A DNA stretch of 64,000 bases from Ruminococcus sp. (GTDB taxonomy: Bacteria; Bacillota; Clostridia; Oscillospirales; Acutalibacteraceae): positions 124,001 through 188,000 of the forward strand of contig JAFQRC010000005.1 of assembly GCA_017410265.1 (NCBI GenBank). Direction: 5' to 3'. Below are positions 17,582-27,289 of the stretch, piece by piece; within the stretch, counting starts at the first letter, position 1, and each line of letters starts with the position of its first letter. A program made the position numbers and the translations under genes. Under the pieces are notes generated by a model. The model was given only the letters and a program-made list of their open reading frames with translations. It was not told the DNA's origin and made no database searches.

Positions 17582-20028
17582 TGAAGACGCTTATCGCAGG
17601 TGTAGCTGTTGAAAATACAGTTTACCATTTTGATAAGATATTTGATTATGTAGTACCACAGGACTTGGCGACACAGCTACAGACAGGTTGCAGGGTTTTA
17701 GTACCATTTGGCAGAGGAAATAAAAAGCGTCAGGGTATAGTTATGTATATCAAAGACGATATTTCAGACCTTGATTTGTCAAAACTCAAGGAGGTTTCAT
17801 CGGTGTTGGACAGCGAGCCTGTTTTGAATGATGAAATGCTTTCTATGGCGCGTTTTATGAAAGCACATTGTTTTTGCACCTACTATGATGCAGTGAAGAC
17901 TATGCTTCCTGCAGGTATTAACTACAAGGTTACAACCGAATATTCTGTGAAAAAGCCGTTTGAATTTGAGCTTTTTGACCTTGATGAAGAAAAGCGCAGG
18001 ATTGTTCAGTTTTTGCTAAAAAAGGGTACACCTGTCAGAAAGGAAACTCTTTGTGACACATTCGGCTATTCTGACTCTTCCTTCCTTGATGTTATGTGCA
18101 AAGACGGAATTTTAGTTAAAAATGATTCCACTTATCGCAAAACAGGGGATAAGAGTGTCAAAATGGTCAGATTAAATGAAGACTTTTCGTTAAGAGGTGT
18201 GAAGCTTACTCAAAAGCAGAATTCAGTGCTCGAGCTTTTACAGACTGTTTATAGTGCTTGTGTAAAAGAAGTGTGTTACTACACTGGAGTCACTACATCA
18301 GTTGTTGATTCGCTTGTCAAAAAAGGAATAGCTTATTATTATGACGACGAAGTGTTCAGAATTCCTAAGAGTAGCGTTTCTCAAAAACGTGAGATTGTTC
18401 TGACCACAGAACAGCAAAAGGCTTATGCATCACTTCTGTCTGACTATAAGTGCGAAAAGGGAGTAGTTTCCTTACTCTACGGAGTTACTGGTTCAGGAAA
18501 AACCTCAGTTTTTATGAAGCTGATTGAAGATGTAGTGTGCGATAACAAAGGTGTTATTGTGATGGTTCCTGAAATTGCACTGACTAGTCAGCTTATCTCG
18601 ATATTCAAGTCGAATTTTTCTGATAAGGTCGCTGTCTTTCACAGCGGTCTCTCACTAGGTGAGCGACTTGATGAGTTCAAAAGAGTGAAAAAAGGTCTTG
18701 CCTCAATTGCCATAGGTACCCGCTCTGCTGTATTTGCACCGTTTGATAATCTAGGTCTGATTATTATGGACGAGGAACAGGAGCACACCTATAAATCAGA
18801 GGGTAAACCGCGTTTTCATGCTAGAGAGCTTGCTAAATTCAGAGCGTCATACAATAACGCTTTGTTGCTTTTGTCTTCTGCTACACCGAGTGTTGAAACT
18901 TACTATAATGCAGAAAACGGCAAGTACAACAAAACCGCACTCAAAAAGAGATACGGTGTTGCTACCTTGCCCGATGTATTGATAGTTGATATGAACGAAG
19001 AAGTATCACTTGGTAACACTTCTCAGTTTTCCAGCCTGCTACTAGAAAATATTGAGCAGAATCTGAATGAGAATAAACAGACTATACTTCTTCTCAACCG
19101 CAGAGGGCATAATACTTTTGTGACCTGCAGGAATTGCAGAGAAACCGTAAACTGTCCTAATTGTTCTATTTCAATGACATATCACAGCGCAAACAACCGC
19201 CTTATGTGTCATTATTGCGGACATTCCGTTAAATACGACGGTATCTGTCCTACATGTAACGGACATTCACTGCGTTTTGTTGGCTATGGTACTCAGCGAG
19301 CTGAATCTGAACTTGCTGATATTTTCCCTGATGCTAGAATACTTCGTATGGATACCGATGCCACTATGAGCAAATTCTCGCACGAGAAGAAGCTTTCTGA
19401 GTTTGCACGTGGAGATTATGATATCTTAGTCGGAACCCAGATGGTAGCTAAAGGGCTTGATTTTCCAAATGTGACACTAGTTGGTGTACTAAGCGCAGAC
19501 CAGATGCTTTACAGTGATGATTACCGTAGCTTTGAAAATGCATTTTCTATGCTTACTCAGGTTGTCGGTCGAAGTGGTCGAGGAGAAAGCAAAGGCAGAG
19601 CGGTTATACAGACATATACACCAGAAAATCCTATTATTTCACTAGCATCAAGACAGGATTACGACGCTTTTTACAGTGATGAAATAAAAATCCGTAAAGC
19701 TATGCTTTATCCACCTTTTGCAAAAATGTGTCTTATCGGGTTTGTATGTGAAAACAGCGTAAAGCTTTCAGATGCAACAAGTGTTTTTATGAGCCTGCTG
19801 ACAGATAAATTTAACAACAATTTCAGCGATATACCGATTCGTGTACTCGGTCCATCACCGGCGAGTATACCAAAGGTCAACAATAAATATCGCAGCAAAA
19901 TAATATTGAAATGCAGAAATGATAGTAGATTCAGAGAGATGCTGTCTTTAGTACTGATAGAATTTTCGAAGCTTAAAGACTACACAGATGTCACAGTTTT
20001 TGCTGACATGCATCCTCTTGAACTGTAA
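17578..20028 (+). CDS. priA: Primosomal protein N' (PriA helicase)
   Basis: A replication-restart helicase of 816 residues that loads the replicative helicase at stalled forks. An N-terminal DNA-binding domain (about 1-115) and a winged helix precede the helicase core: Walker A GVTGSGKT (302-309), DEEQ (398-401), and the eight-cysteine zinc region between about 517 and 560 (CRNCRETVNCPNC, CHYCGH, CPTCNG). Helicase C-terminal motifs (GTQMVAKGLDFPNV, QVVGRSGRG) follow. Two adjacent ATG codons give the start, overlapping rpoZ. Firmicutes often have coaBC between rpoZ and priA; it is absent here. Confidence 0.95.
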   Translation: MMKTLIAGVAVENTVYHFDKIFDYVVPQDLATQLQTGCRVLVPFGRGNKKRQGIVMYIKDDISDLDLSKLKEVSSVLDSEPVLNDEMLSMARFMKAHCFCTYYDAVKTMLPAGINYKVTTEYSVKKPFEFELFDLDEEKRRIVQFLLKKGTPVRKETLCDTFGYSDSSFLDVMCKDGILVKNDSTYRKTGDKSVKMVRLNEDFSLRGVKLTQKQNSVLELLQTVYSACVKEVCYYTGVTTSVVDSLVKKGIAYYYDDEVFRIPKSSVSQKREIVLTTEQQKAYASLLSDYKCEKGVVSLLYGVTGSGKTSVFMKLIEDVVCDNKGVIVMVPEIALTSQLISIFKSNFSDKVAVFHSGLSLGERLDEFKRVKKGLASIAIGTRSAVFAPFDNLGLIIMDEEQEHTYKSEGKPRFHARELAKFRASYNNALLLLSSATPSVETYYNAENGKYNKTALKKRYGVATLPDVLIVDMNEEVSLGNTSQFSSLLLENIEQNLNENKQTILLLNRRGHNTFVTCRNCRETVNCPNCSISMTYHSANNRLMCHYCGHSVKYDGICPTCNGHSLRFVGYGTQRAESELADIFPDARILRMDTDATMSKFSHEKKLSEFARGDYDILVGTQMVAKGLDFPNVTLVGVLSADQMLYSDDYRSFENAFSMLTQVVGRSGRGESKGRAVIQTYTPENPIISLASRQDYDAFYSDEIKIRKAMLYPPFAKMCLIGFVCENSVKLSDATSVFMSLLTDKFNNNFSDIPIRVLGPSPASIPKVNNKYRSKIILKCRNDSRFREMLSLVLIEFSKLKDYTDVTVFADMHPLEL

Positions 20029-20046
20029 ATAATAAGGAGTGTAAAA

Positions 20047-20526
20047 ATGGCACTTAGAAAGATTGTTACCGAGGGCGACGATGTACTACTCAAAAAATGT
20101 CGCACTGTTGAAAAATTTGATAAAAGACTATGGGACTTGCTCGATGATATGGGAGAAACCCTCTACGACTCCGGCGGAGTAGGTTTAGCGGGACCACAAG
20201 TCGGAATGCTCAAAAGAGTTTGTGTCATAGATGTCGGCGACGGACTCATTGAGTTTATTAACCCTGAGATTATTTTATCTGAGGGCGAACGCGATTGTGT
20301 TGAAGGATGTTTGTCTTCTCCGGGTGAGTTTGGTATTGTAAAAAGACCTGTCAAGGTTAAAGCTAAAGCTTTTGACCGCGAAGGAAATGAGTTTACGGTT
20401 GAGGGAGAGGACCTCTTTGCTCAGGCTATGTGTCACGAGTTTGACCATCTCGACGGAGTACTATTTAAATCAAAAGTGGTCAGAATGCTCAGTCCTGATG
20501 AACTTGAGCGTGACGATGAAGAATAA
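20047..20526 (+). CDS. def: Peptide deformylase
   Basis: Removes the N-formyl group from nascent proteins at the ribosome. A metalloenzyme of 159 residues. All three motifs are present: GVGLAGPQVG, EGCLSSPG (metal Cys) and HEFDH (two metal His plus catalytic Glu). The start is ATG with AAGGAG upstream. It lies between priA and fmt, its functional opposite, 9 nt before the fmt start, in the usual Firmicutes order. Confidence 0.95.
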   Translation: MALRKIVTEGDDVLLKKCRTVEKFDKRLWDLLDDMGETLYDSGGVGLAGPQVGMLKRVCVIDVGDGLIEFINPEIILSEGERDCVEGCLSSPGEFGIVKRPVKVKAKAFDREGNEFTVEGEDLFAQAMCHEFDHLDGVLFKSKVVRMLSPDELERDDEE

Positions 20527-20535
20527 GGTGATTTG

Positions 20536-21459
20536 ATGAAAGTTTTATTTATGGGCACACCCGACTTTGCTGTTGCTTGCTTAGAAAGCCTGCTTGAAGC
20601 AAAGTACGAGGTCTGTGCCGTTTTCACTCAGCCTGATAAACCTCGTGGCAGAAAGATGATTATGACTCCACCTGATGTAAAGGTGTGTGCTTTACAGCGT
20701 AATCTTCCTGTATATCAGCCTAACACTCTAAAAGACGGAAAAGCACTTGAGATTATCAAAGAGTATGCGCCTGATGTGATAGTTGTTGCAGCTTACGGTA
20801 AGATTTTACCGAAAGAGATTATTGATTATCCGAAATATGGTTGTATCAATGTTCACGGCTCGATTCTACCGAAATACCGAGGTGCTGCCCCTATCCAGTG
20901 GTCGGTTATTAACGGCGATGAGGAAACAGGTGTTACAACAATGCTGATGAATGAAGGATTGGATACAGGAGATATGCTGCTTATTTCTAAAACCCCGATT
21001 TCTCTTGATGACACAGCCAGCTCTGTTTTTGACAGACTTGCAAAAATCGGTGGAGAACTTCTTGTTGAAACACTAAAGAAAGCCGAGAGTGGTGAATTAA
21101 CCCCTGTAAAGCAGGATGATTCACTTTCAACCTACGCTCCGATGCTTGATAAGAATATCAGCGAAATTGACTGGAGCAAAGACGCCTTAACTATTCATAA
21201 TCTCATCCGAGGACTTTACAGCTGGCCTATTGCACAGACTAAGTTGAACGGTAAGAAAATGAAAGTATACAAATCTGCTGTATCAGAGCTTAAAGGTGAA
21301 GTCGGTGAAGTTGTTTCTCTTTCGCCGCTTACAGTAGCTTGTGGTAACGGTTCGATTGAAATTCTCGAATTACAGCTTGAGGGTAAAAAGAGAATGGATT
21401 ATAAGTCCTTTCTTTTAGGACATCATATAGAATGCGGAACAAATATTCTGGAGGAATAA
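20536..21459 (+). CDS. fmt: Methionyl-tRNA formyltransferase
   Basis: Formylates initiator Met-tRNA with 10-formyltetrahydrofolate. A 307-residue protein with the N-terminal formyltransferase fold (FMGTPDFAV), the catalytic signature HGSILPKYRGAAPIQW near 110, and the C-terminal OB-like tRNA-binding domain. The ATG at 20536 lies 5 nt after AAGGTG; an upstream TTG adds one residue and is less likely. Followed after 1 nt by a zinc protease gene. Confidence 0.95.
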   Translation: MKVLFMGTPDFAVACLESLLEAKYEVCAVFTQPDKPRGRKMIMTPPDVKVCALQRNLPVYQPNTLKDGKALEIIKEYAPDVIVVAAYGKILPKEIIDYPKYGCINVHGSILPKYRGAAPIQWSVINGDEETGVTTMLMNEGLDTGDMLLISKTPISLDDTASSVFDRLAKIGGELLVETLKKAESGELTPVKQDDSLSTYAPMLDKNISEIDWSKDALTIHNLIRGLYSWPIAQTKLNGKKMKVYKSAVSELKGEVGEVVSLSPLTVACGNGSIEILELQLEGKKRMDYKSFLLGHHIECGTNILEE

Positions 21460-21460
21460 T

Positions 21461-22156
21461 ATGTTTTTTTGGGGATATGATTTAACATATTTTTTGTTTA
21501 TGATACCTTGCCTTATATTATCTCTTTATTGTAGTGCAAAGGTAAATACAACATTCAGTAAATATTCAAAGATTGCTAACAGACGCGGTCTGACAGGAGC
21601 ACAGGCGGCTTATCAGGTGCTTTCTTCAAACGGTGTAACAGGTGTGAAAATTGAGCCTGTGAGCGGTAAGCTTACTGATCACTTTGATCCGCGTACCAAT
21701 ACAATCCGACTTTCAGAAAGTGTATATAACAGCCCAACAGTTGCCGCTGTCGGAGTTGCAGCTCATGAAGCAGGACATGCAGTGCAGCACGCTCAGGGTT
21801 ATATGCCTAATAAAATCCGTTCAGCAATTGTGCCTGTAGCTAATTTTGGTTCCAAGCTTAGCTGGATATTAATATTTGTTGGATTTCTTCTTCCTGTTCA
21901 GTACAATTTTGTGATTACACTCGGAATTGTCTTTTTCTCCTTCTCAGTGCTTTTTACATTGGTTACTCTACCGGTTGAATTTAACGCCTCAAAAAGAGCG
22001 TTAGAAACTATCAAAGGTGCAAATTTACTTTACGAAGATGAATATAGCGGTGCAAAGAAAACTCTTTCAGCTGCCGCTATGACATATGTCGCTGCTGCTG
22101 CAACTGCTATCGCACAGCTTTTACGACTTTTACTTTTAGCTAATAGACGAAGATAA
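21461..22156 (+). CDS. Neutral zinc metallopeptidase, YugP-like
   Basis: A 231-residue membrane protease of the Zn_peptidase_2 (YugP) family; substrates are not known. An N-terminal membrane helix is followed by the cytosolic domain with the zinc motif HEAGHAVQHA near residue 105, where the two His are ligands and Glu is catalytic. Two further hydrophobic segments lie near 130-175. The ATG has a GGAGG site within the end of fmt. The fmt-yugP-rsmB order recurs in Clostridia. Confidence 0.88.
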   Translation: MFFWGYDLTYFLFMIPCLILSLYCSAKVNTTFSKYSKIANRRGLTGAQAAYQVLSSNGVTGVKIEPVSGKLTDHFDPRTNTIRLSESVYNSPTVAAVGVAAHEAGHAVQHAQGYMPNKIRSAIVPVANFGSKLSWILIFVGFLLPVQYNFVITLGIVFFSFSVLFTLVTLPVEFNASKRALETIKGANLLYEDEYSGAKKTLSAAAMTYVAAAATAIAQLLRLLLLANRRR

Positions 22157-22175
22157 ATTATATTCAGAGGTTATT

Positions 22176-23519
22176 ATGGCTGATGTCAGAAAAATTGCTT
22201 TCAATACTATATACAGGGTGCTTTTTGATGAGGCATATTCTGCTCTTTCACTAAGCAGTGCAATAAAAGAGAATAACCTCAATCCGCTGGATGCTTCCTT
22301 TTTATCACATCTTGTATATGGTGTGATAGAAAGAAAGATACTGCTCGACCATATTGTTTCGCAGTATTCAAAAATCAAGCCGAAGAAAATTGAAAACAAA
22401 ACCTTGCTTATTTTAGAGCTCGGTGTTTTTCAGCTTCTGTTTATGGATAAGGTTCCTTCGTCAGCCGCTGTTAACGAGTCTGTTAAACTGAGCAAAAAAG
22501 TCGGTGCGTACAAATCCTCGGGGTTTATAAACGCCGTGCTTCGCAATATGCTCAGAAACGACCTGAAATACACTCTGCCTGATGAAAAAGATAGAGTGAA
22601 GTTTTTGTCTATCAAGTATTCATGTCCTGAGTTTTTAGTAACTAAATGGATATCTCAATACGGCGATAAAAACACAGTCGGAATACTTAAGGGACTTGCA
22701 CACAGACCGCCTCTCAGCATCAGAGTGAATACTCTGATGACTACTAAAGAGGAGCTTAAGGCTGAGCTTATCAAAGAAGGTGTAAAGGTTTTCGATGTTC
22801 CATTCCTTGGAAATGCTTTGAATATCGAAGACACCGGGGCGATAGATAAGCTGAAAGCCTTCAAAGACGGCAAATTCTATGTACAGGACTGTGCTTCTCA
22901 GCTTTGTTGTGAAATGCTTGATGCAAGGGAGGGAATGACCCTCTGTGATGTCTGCTCGGCACCTGGCGGAAAATCTCTCTATTCTGCTATCAGAATGAAT
23001 AATAAAGGAAAAGTATTCTCATACGATTTGTATGAACATAAAATCAACCTCATAAATGAATCTTGTAGAAGACTTTCAGTTGATATCATTGATGCTAAAG
23101 TCAGAGATGCTTTATCAAATGAAGATGAATTACCATCTTGTGATAGATTACTTTGTGATGTGCCTTGTTCAGGCTTTGGAATTATTCGTCGAAAGCCTGA
23201 AATTCGTTACAAAAAAGCAACAATTATTGACAATTTACCTCAGTTGCAATACAGTATATTGTGTAAAAATGCTGACAGTTTATCAATTGGTGGTATTCTT
23301 GTTTATTCTACTTGTACTTTGTGTGACGAGGAGAATAAAGCTGTTGCTGAGAAGTTTTTGCTCGAGCATAAGGAGTTTGAAGCTGTACCACTTGAACTGC
23401 CTTTGGGCTTAGATAGGTTTATTGATGAGCCTGAGCATATGCTCACACTTTTACCATATAAAGATATGACCGACGGATTTTTTATTGCAAAGTTTCGGAA
23501 GGTGGCAAACAATGATTGA
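22176..23519 (+). CDS. rsmB: 16S rRNA m5C967 methyltransferase
   Basis: An AdoMet-dependent methyltransferase of 447 residues that modifies C967 of 16S rRNA. The N-terminal NusB-like domain (about 1-130) is followed by the catalytic domain with the SAM loop CSAPGGKS near 267, the CDVPCSGFG motif with one catalytic cysteine, and STCTLC with the second. Those two cysteines are the paired catalytic residues of the m5C family. ATG after a GAGG site. Its end overlaps the rlmN start by 8 nt. Confidence 0.93.
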   Translation: MADVRKIAFNTIYRVLFDEAYSALSLSSAIKENNLNPLDASFLSHLVYGVIERKILLDHIVSQYSKIKPKKIENKTLLILELGVFQLLFMDKVPSSAAVNESVKLSKKVGAYKSSGFINAVLRNMLRNDLKYTLPDEKDRVKFLSIKYSCPEFLVTKWISQYGDKNTVGILKGLAHRPPLSIRVNTLMTTKEELKAELIKEGVKVFDVPFLGNALNIEDTGAIDKLKAFKDGKFYVQDCASQLCCEMLDAREGMTLCDVCSAPGGKSLYSAIRMNNKGKVFSYDLYEHKINLINESCRRLSVDIIDAKVRDALSNEDELPSCDRLLCDVPCSGFGIIRRKPEIRYKKATIIDNLPQLQYSILCKNADSLSIGGILVYSTCTLCDEENKAVAEKFLLEHKEFEAVPLELPLGLDRFIDEPEHMLTLLPYKDMTDGFFIAKFRKVANND

Positions 23520-24543
23520 TATCAAGTCTCTTTTCGACTATGAGATTGAAAATCTGATTGTAGAAAACGGCTACAAAAAATTCAGAGCAAAGCAGATTGT
23601 TTCCTGGCTTCAAAAGGGCGTAGAGGACTTTTCCTCTATGACTAATCTGCCTAAACAGCTTATTGATTTTCTTGATAACACCTGCTACATAAGCTGTGCA
23701 AAAATTGAGAGAAAGCTTGTATCAGAGCTCGATGATACAGTGAAATATCTGTTTTCTTTTCGTGACAACGAGTGCGTCGAAAGTGTTGTAATGAAGTATA
23801 ATCACGGATATACTATCTGTATTTCAACTCAGGTTGGTTGTAAAATGGGATGTACCTTTTGCGCTACCGGTAAAAGCGGATATTCCCGTGACCTTACTGC
23901 GTCCGAAATGCTTTCCCAGATTGAGTCTGCTCAAAAGGATTTGAACATCCGTATATCGAATGTTGTGCTCATGGGTATGGGTGAACCACTTGATAATTAT
24001 GATAATGTAATAAGATTTTTAAAGCTCGTTTCAAGCGAGAATTCACTTAACATAGGTATGCGACATATATCGCTTTCAACCTGTGGCGTTGTGCCGAAAA
24101 TCTACGAGCTTGCTGATTTAGGGCTTCAGCTCACACTTTCTGTGTCGCTTCACGCGCCGAATGATGAAATCAGAAGTTCTACTATGCCTGTAAATAAGGC
24201 ATATAATATTACTGAACTTTTGAAAGCGTGCAGATACTATATAAAGAAAACTAATCGTCGAATATCGTTTGAATATGCGATGATCGATACTGTTAATGAT
24301 ACCGACGAATGTGCTGTAGAACTTTCAAATAAGCTTTGTGGTATGCTGTGCCATGTGAATCTTATACCCGTAAATTCAGTCAAAGGCACAAACTATATAA
24401 AGAGTAAAATTGAAAGGCAAAAAGCTTTCATTGATATATTATCCCAAAAGGGCGTTACTGCTACCGTCAGACGAACTCTCGGTAGTGACATTAACGCTTC
24501 CTGCGGGCAACTAAAGAGAAATTCTAAGGAAGGAGGAATATGA
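23512..24543 (+). CDS. rlmN: Dual-specificity RNA methyltransferase RlmN
   Basis: A radical SAM enzyme that makes 2-methyladenosine in 23S rRNA (A2503) and in tRNA. It has 343 residues. The iron-sulfur motif is CKMGCTFC (C-x3-C-x2-C); the mid-protein LMGMGEPLDN signature and the C-terminal catalytic cysteine in INASCGQL are present. The ATG at 23512 follows GGAAGGTGG; the longer open frame upstream has no suitable site. It precedes the PP2C-kinase pair, as in many Firmicutes. Confidence 0.95.
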   Translation: MIDIKSLFDYEIENLIVENGYKKFRAKQIVSWLQKGVEDFSSMTNLPKQLIDFLDNTCYISCAKIERKLVSELDDTVKYLFSFRDNECVESVVMKYNHGYTICISTQVGCKMGCTFCATGKSGYSRDLTASEMLSQIESAQKDLNIRISNVVLMGMGEPLDNYDNVIRFLKLVSSENSLNIGMRHISLSTCGVVPKIYELADLGLQLTLSVSLHAPNDEIRSSTMPVNKAYNITELLKACRYYIKKTNRRISFEYAMIDTVNDTDECAVELSNKLCGMLCHVNLIPVNSVKGTNYIKSKIERQKAFIDILSQKGVTATVRRTLGSDINASCGQLKRNSKEGGI

Positions 24544-24544
24544 C

Positions 24545-25270
24545 TTGGAAGTGTTTTCTCGAAGTGATATTGGACTGGTAAGAAAAGAAAATCAGGATAG
24601 TTGTAGCTTCTCTGTCATTTCTTCCAGCTGCGTATGGGCAGTTGTGTGTGATGGTATGGGTGGCGCAAGAGGTGGAAAGACAGCCAGCTCCACCGCTGTA
24701 GAATTTGTCACAGAGTTCCTTAATAAGAATTACAATGATAAGATGGACGAAGAAGAACTCTCAACATTATTAGTAGACGCTGTTGACGGCGCTAATACTG
24801 CTGTTTACCAGAAATCTCTTGAAGATGTTGAGCTCATGGGAATGGGTACTACCTGTGATTTGGTGTTTATCAGAAATTCGATTGTCCATGTTGTACATGT
24901 CGGAGACAGCCGTACATATTCAATAAGAGGGGGTAAGATTCTGCAGATTACCGAGGACCACTCCGTTGTACAGGAAATGGTCAAACGAGGCGAAATTACT
25001 CAGGAACAGGCGCAGAATCACCCTAATAAAAATTTCATTACCCGCGCTTTAGGTATAAACCCTACTTTACATCTTGACTATATTGAAGTTGATTTTCAGT
25101 ACGGTGATGTGTTGCTTATCTGTTCAGATGGTTTATCTAACTGTGTTTCATCAGCAGATATCGTTAAGACTGTGCATGAAAATCGCGGTGTGTTGCTCAT
25201 AGATACTCTTATTGAGCTTGCAAAGCTCGGCGGAGGAAATGACAACATCACCGCAACTGTAATTTACTGA
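24545..25270 (+). CDS. prpC: PP2C-type serine/threonine phosphatase
   Basis: A metal-dependent phosphatase of 241 residues that reverses phosphorylation by the neighbouring PASTA kinase. The PP2C motifs are present: RKENQDS at the start, DGMGGARGG, HVGDSRTY, and the late GGGNDNITA. The likely start is TTG at 24545, 8 nt after AGGAGG; a GTG two codons later is the alternative, differing by two residues. The kinase gene starts 14 nt later. Cytosolic. Confidence 0.92.
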   Translation: MEVFSRSDIGLVRKENQDSCSFSVISSSCVWAVVCDGMGGARGGKTASSTAVEFVTEFLNKNYNDKMDEEELSTLLVDAVDGANTAVYQKSLEDVELMGMGTTCDLVFIRNSIVHVVHVGDSRTYSIRGGKILQITEDHSVVQEMVKRGEITQEQAQNHPNKNFITRALGINPTLHLDYIEVDFQYGDVLLICSDGLSNCVSSADIVKTVHENRGVLLIDTLIELAKLGGGNDNITATVIY

Positions 25271-25284
25271 GAGGAGTGACTACA

Positions 25285-27288
25285 ATGGACAAATATACAG
25301 GCAAAAAGCTTGACGGACGCTACGAGATAAGAGAGCTTATCGGCGTCGGTGGTATGGCTAATGTATACCATTGCTATGATACAATCGATGACCGTGAGGT
25401 TGCTATAAAGATTTTGAAAGACGAGTTTTTAGATAACGAGGATTTTATCCGTCGCTTTAAAAATGAGTCAAAAGCTATCGCTGTATTAAATCATCCTAAC
25501 ATTGTCAGAGTCTACGATGTCAGCTTTGGTGATATGATCCAGTATATAGTTATGGAGTATATCGATGGCATCACTCTCAAAGAGTATATTGAGATGCAGC
25601 GCGTGCTTGACTGGAAAGAAACACTCCACCTCACAACCCAGATTCTCAAGGCTCTACAGCATGCTCACGAAAACGGTATTGTTCATCGTGACATAAAGCC
25701 TCAGAATATAATGCTTTTACAGGATGGCACTATTAAAGTAACCGACTTTGGTATCGCTCGTTTTTCTTCGAATGCTACTCGCACCATGACTGAGCAGGCT
25801 ATCGGCTCTGTTCACTATATTGCACCTGAGCAGGCAAGAGGAGATAAAACAGACGGCAAAACAGATATTTATTCTGTCGGTGTTATGATGTACGAAATGC
25901 TCACAGGCAGACTTCCTTTTGATGCTGATTCTGCTGTTTCTGTTGCGCTTATGCAGCTCCAGACGACACCGAAGCGTCCGACTGAGATTAATCCGGAGAT
26001 TCCTTCAGGTTTAGAGGAAATTACTATCAAAGCTATGCAGAAGACGCCTGATAGCAGGTATCATTCAGCTGTTGAGATGCTTTCTGATATTGAGCGTTTC
26101 AGACTTAATCCGAGCATCAGCTTTGAATATAAATATTTTGACGAGAAGACCGGCTACAGTGATGCTGTTAAGAGGTCAAAGAAATCTCACGATGCTGATA
26201 ATTACGGTGACAATCATGATGATTATGATGATTCACCTGTGAAATCTCCTGTTCTTTCAGCTATCAAAGGTATTATTGTTGCTGCTGTAATTACCTTAGT
26301 CGTATTCTGTGGTCTTGCACTTTTTAATGGTTACAAAGATGCTCAGCCAAAAGAGGAAAGTGTTCCTAATTTTGTCGGACTCAGTGTTGCTGAAGCTAAC
26401 GCTTTGAATAATGGTCGTTTTGTATTTGAATACGAAAGTAGATACAGCGATGAATTTGAAGTTGACACCATTATTTATCAGACACCTGAAGCTGATTCAA
26501 AGAAGATCAAAGAAGGATCTACTATTTCACTGGTAGTGAATTCCGCTGATTCTGAGGTAACAGTTCCTTATGTAGGTGTGACAGGCGATTTCAATACAGC
26601 TGTTGAAAAGTTAAAATCACTTAATTTGGTGCCAAAGGTGCTCTATGTTAATTCAGAAAAGGAAGAGCAGTCTATTGACAGTCTGTTCCCACAGATTGGA
26701 ACAAAGGTGCCAATCGGCTCTACTGTTTATGTTTTCGTATCCAAGGGGCCTGTGTATGATGGTATTGAGATTCCTGATTTGACAGGAAAGTCAGCTTATG
26801 AAGCTCAGGCGATTCTTGAAGATTTAGGTTTCACTAATATCAAAGTTGCTTATGACGAAAAGAGCAAGGAAGAAAAGGACACGGTTATCAGACAGAATCC
26901 TGTCACAGGTAGCAAAGTAAAGCCGGACTATAACATTGTTCTTACTTGCTCTGAGGGAGATAAGGAAAAGGAAGCTACTATCTATGTAGATCTTCCTGTA
27001 GATGTAACAGATGAGGTCAAGGTATCGGTACTTGTAGATGGTGTTGTGAATAATGAATACAGCAAGACTGTCATTCCTGCCTATAATTCAACTTACACAG
27101 TTAAAATTAAAATTGAAAAATCAGTTACTGTACTTGTTCTCCTTGATGATGAGAAGTATCGTGAATATGAAGTGAATTATGATGAAGGATATGTAACCAC
27201 GATAAACTCATATCCATATGCAGGAACAACTGAAACAACCCCTCCAACTGAAGCGGAAACTGTTGCTCCTAGCACAGTTACTGAATGA
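25285..27288 (+). CDS. prkC: PASTA-domain serine/threonine protein kinase
   Basis: A membrane receptor kinase of 667 residues that senses muropeptides or lipid II and controls cell-wall growth and spore germination in relatives. The kinase domain (about 1-275) is intact: glycine loop GVGGMANVY, Lys42 (VAIKIL), HRDIKPQN with Asp136, and DFG at 154-156. An acidic linker, one membrane helix (about 326-350), three PASTA domains (about 359-426, 428-492, 494-562), a further beta-rich domain (about 563-645) and a Thr/Pro tail follow. The ATG at 25285 follows GAGGAG; an earlier GTG overlaps that site and is rejected. It forms a pair with prpC. Confidence 0.94.
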   Translation: MDKYTGKKLDGRYEIRELIGVGGMANVYHCYDTIDDREVAIKILKDEFLDNEDFIRRFKNESKAIAVLNHPNIVRVYDVSFGDMIQYIVMEYIDGITLKEYIEMQRVLDWKETLHLTTQILKALQHAHENGIVHRDIKPQNIMLLQDGTIKVTDFGIARFSSNATRTMTEQAIGSVHYIAPEQARGDKTDGKTDIYSVGVMMYEMLTGRLPFDADSAVSVALMQLQTTPKRPTEINPEIPSGLEEITIKAMQKTPDSRYHSAVEMLSDIERFRLNPSISFEYKYFDEKTGYSDAVKRSKKSHDADNYGDNHDDYDDSPVKSPVLSAIKGIIVAAVITLVVFCGLALFNGYKDAQPKEESVPNFVGLSVAEANALNNGRFVFEYESRYSDEFEVDTIIYQTPEADSKKIKEGSTISLVVNSADSEVTVPYVGVTGDFNTAVEKLKSLNLVPKVLYVNSEKEEQSIDSLFPQIGTKVPIGSTVYVFVSKGPVYDGIEIPDLTGKSAYEAQAILEDLGFTNIKVAYDEKSKEEKDTVIRQNPVTGSKVKPDYNIVLTCSEGDKEKEATIYVDLPVDVTDEVKVSVLVDGVVNNEYSKTVIPAYNSTYTVKIKIEKSVTVLVLLDDEKYREYEVNYDEGYVTTINSYPYAGTTETTPPTEAETVAPSTVTE

Positions 27289-27289
27289 T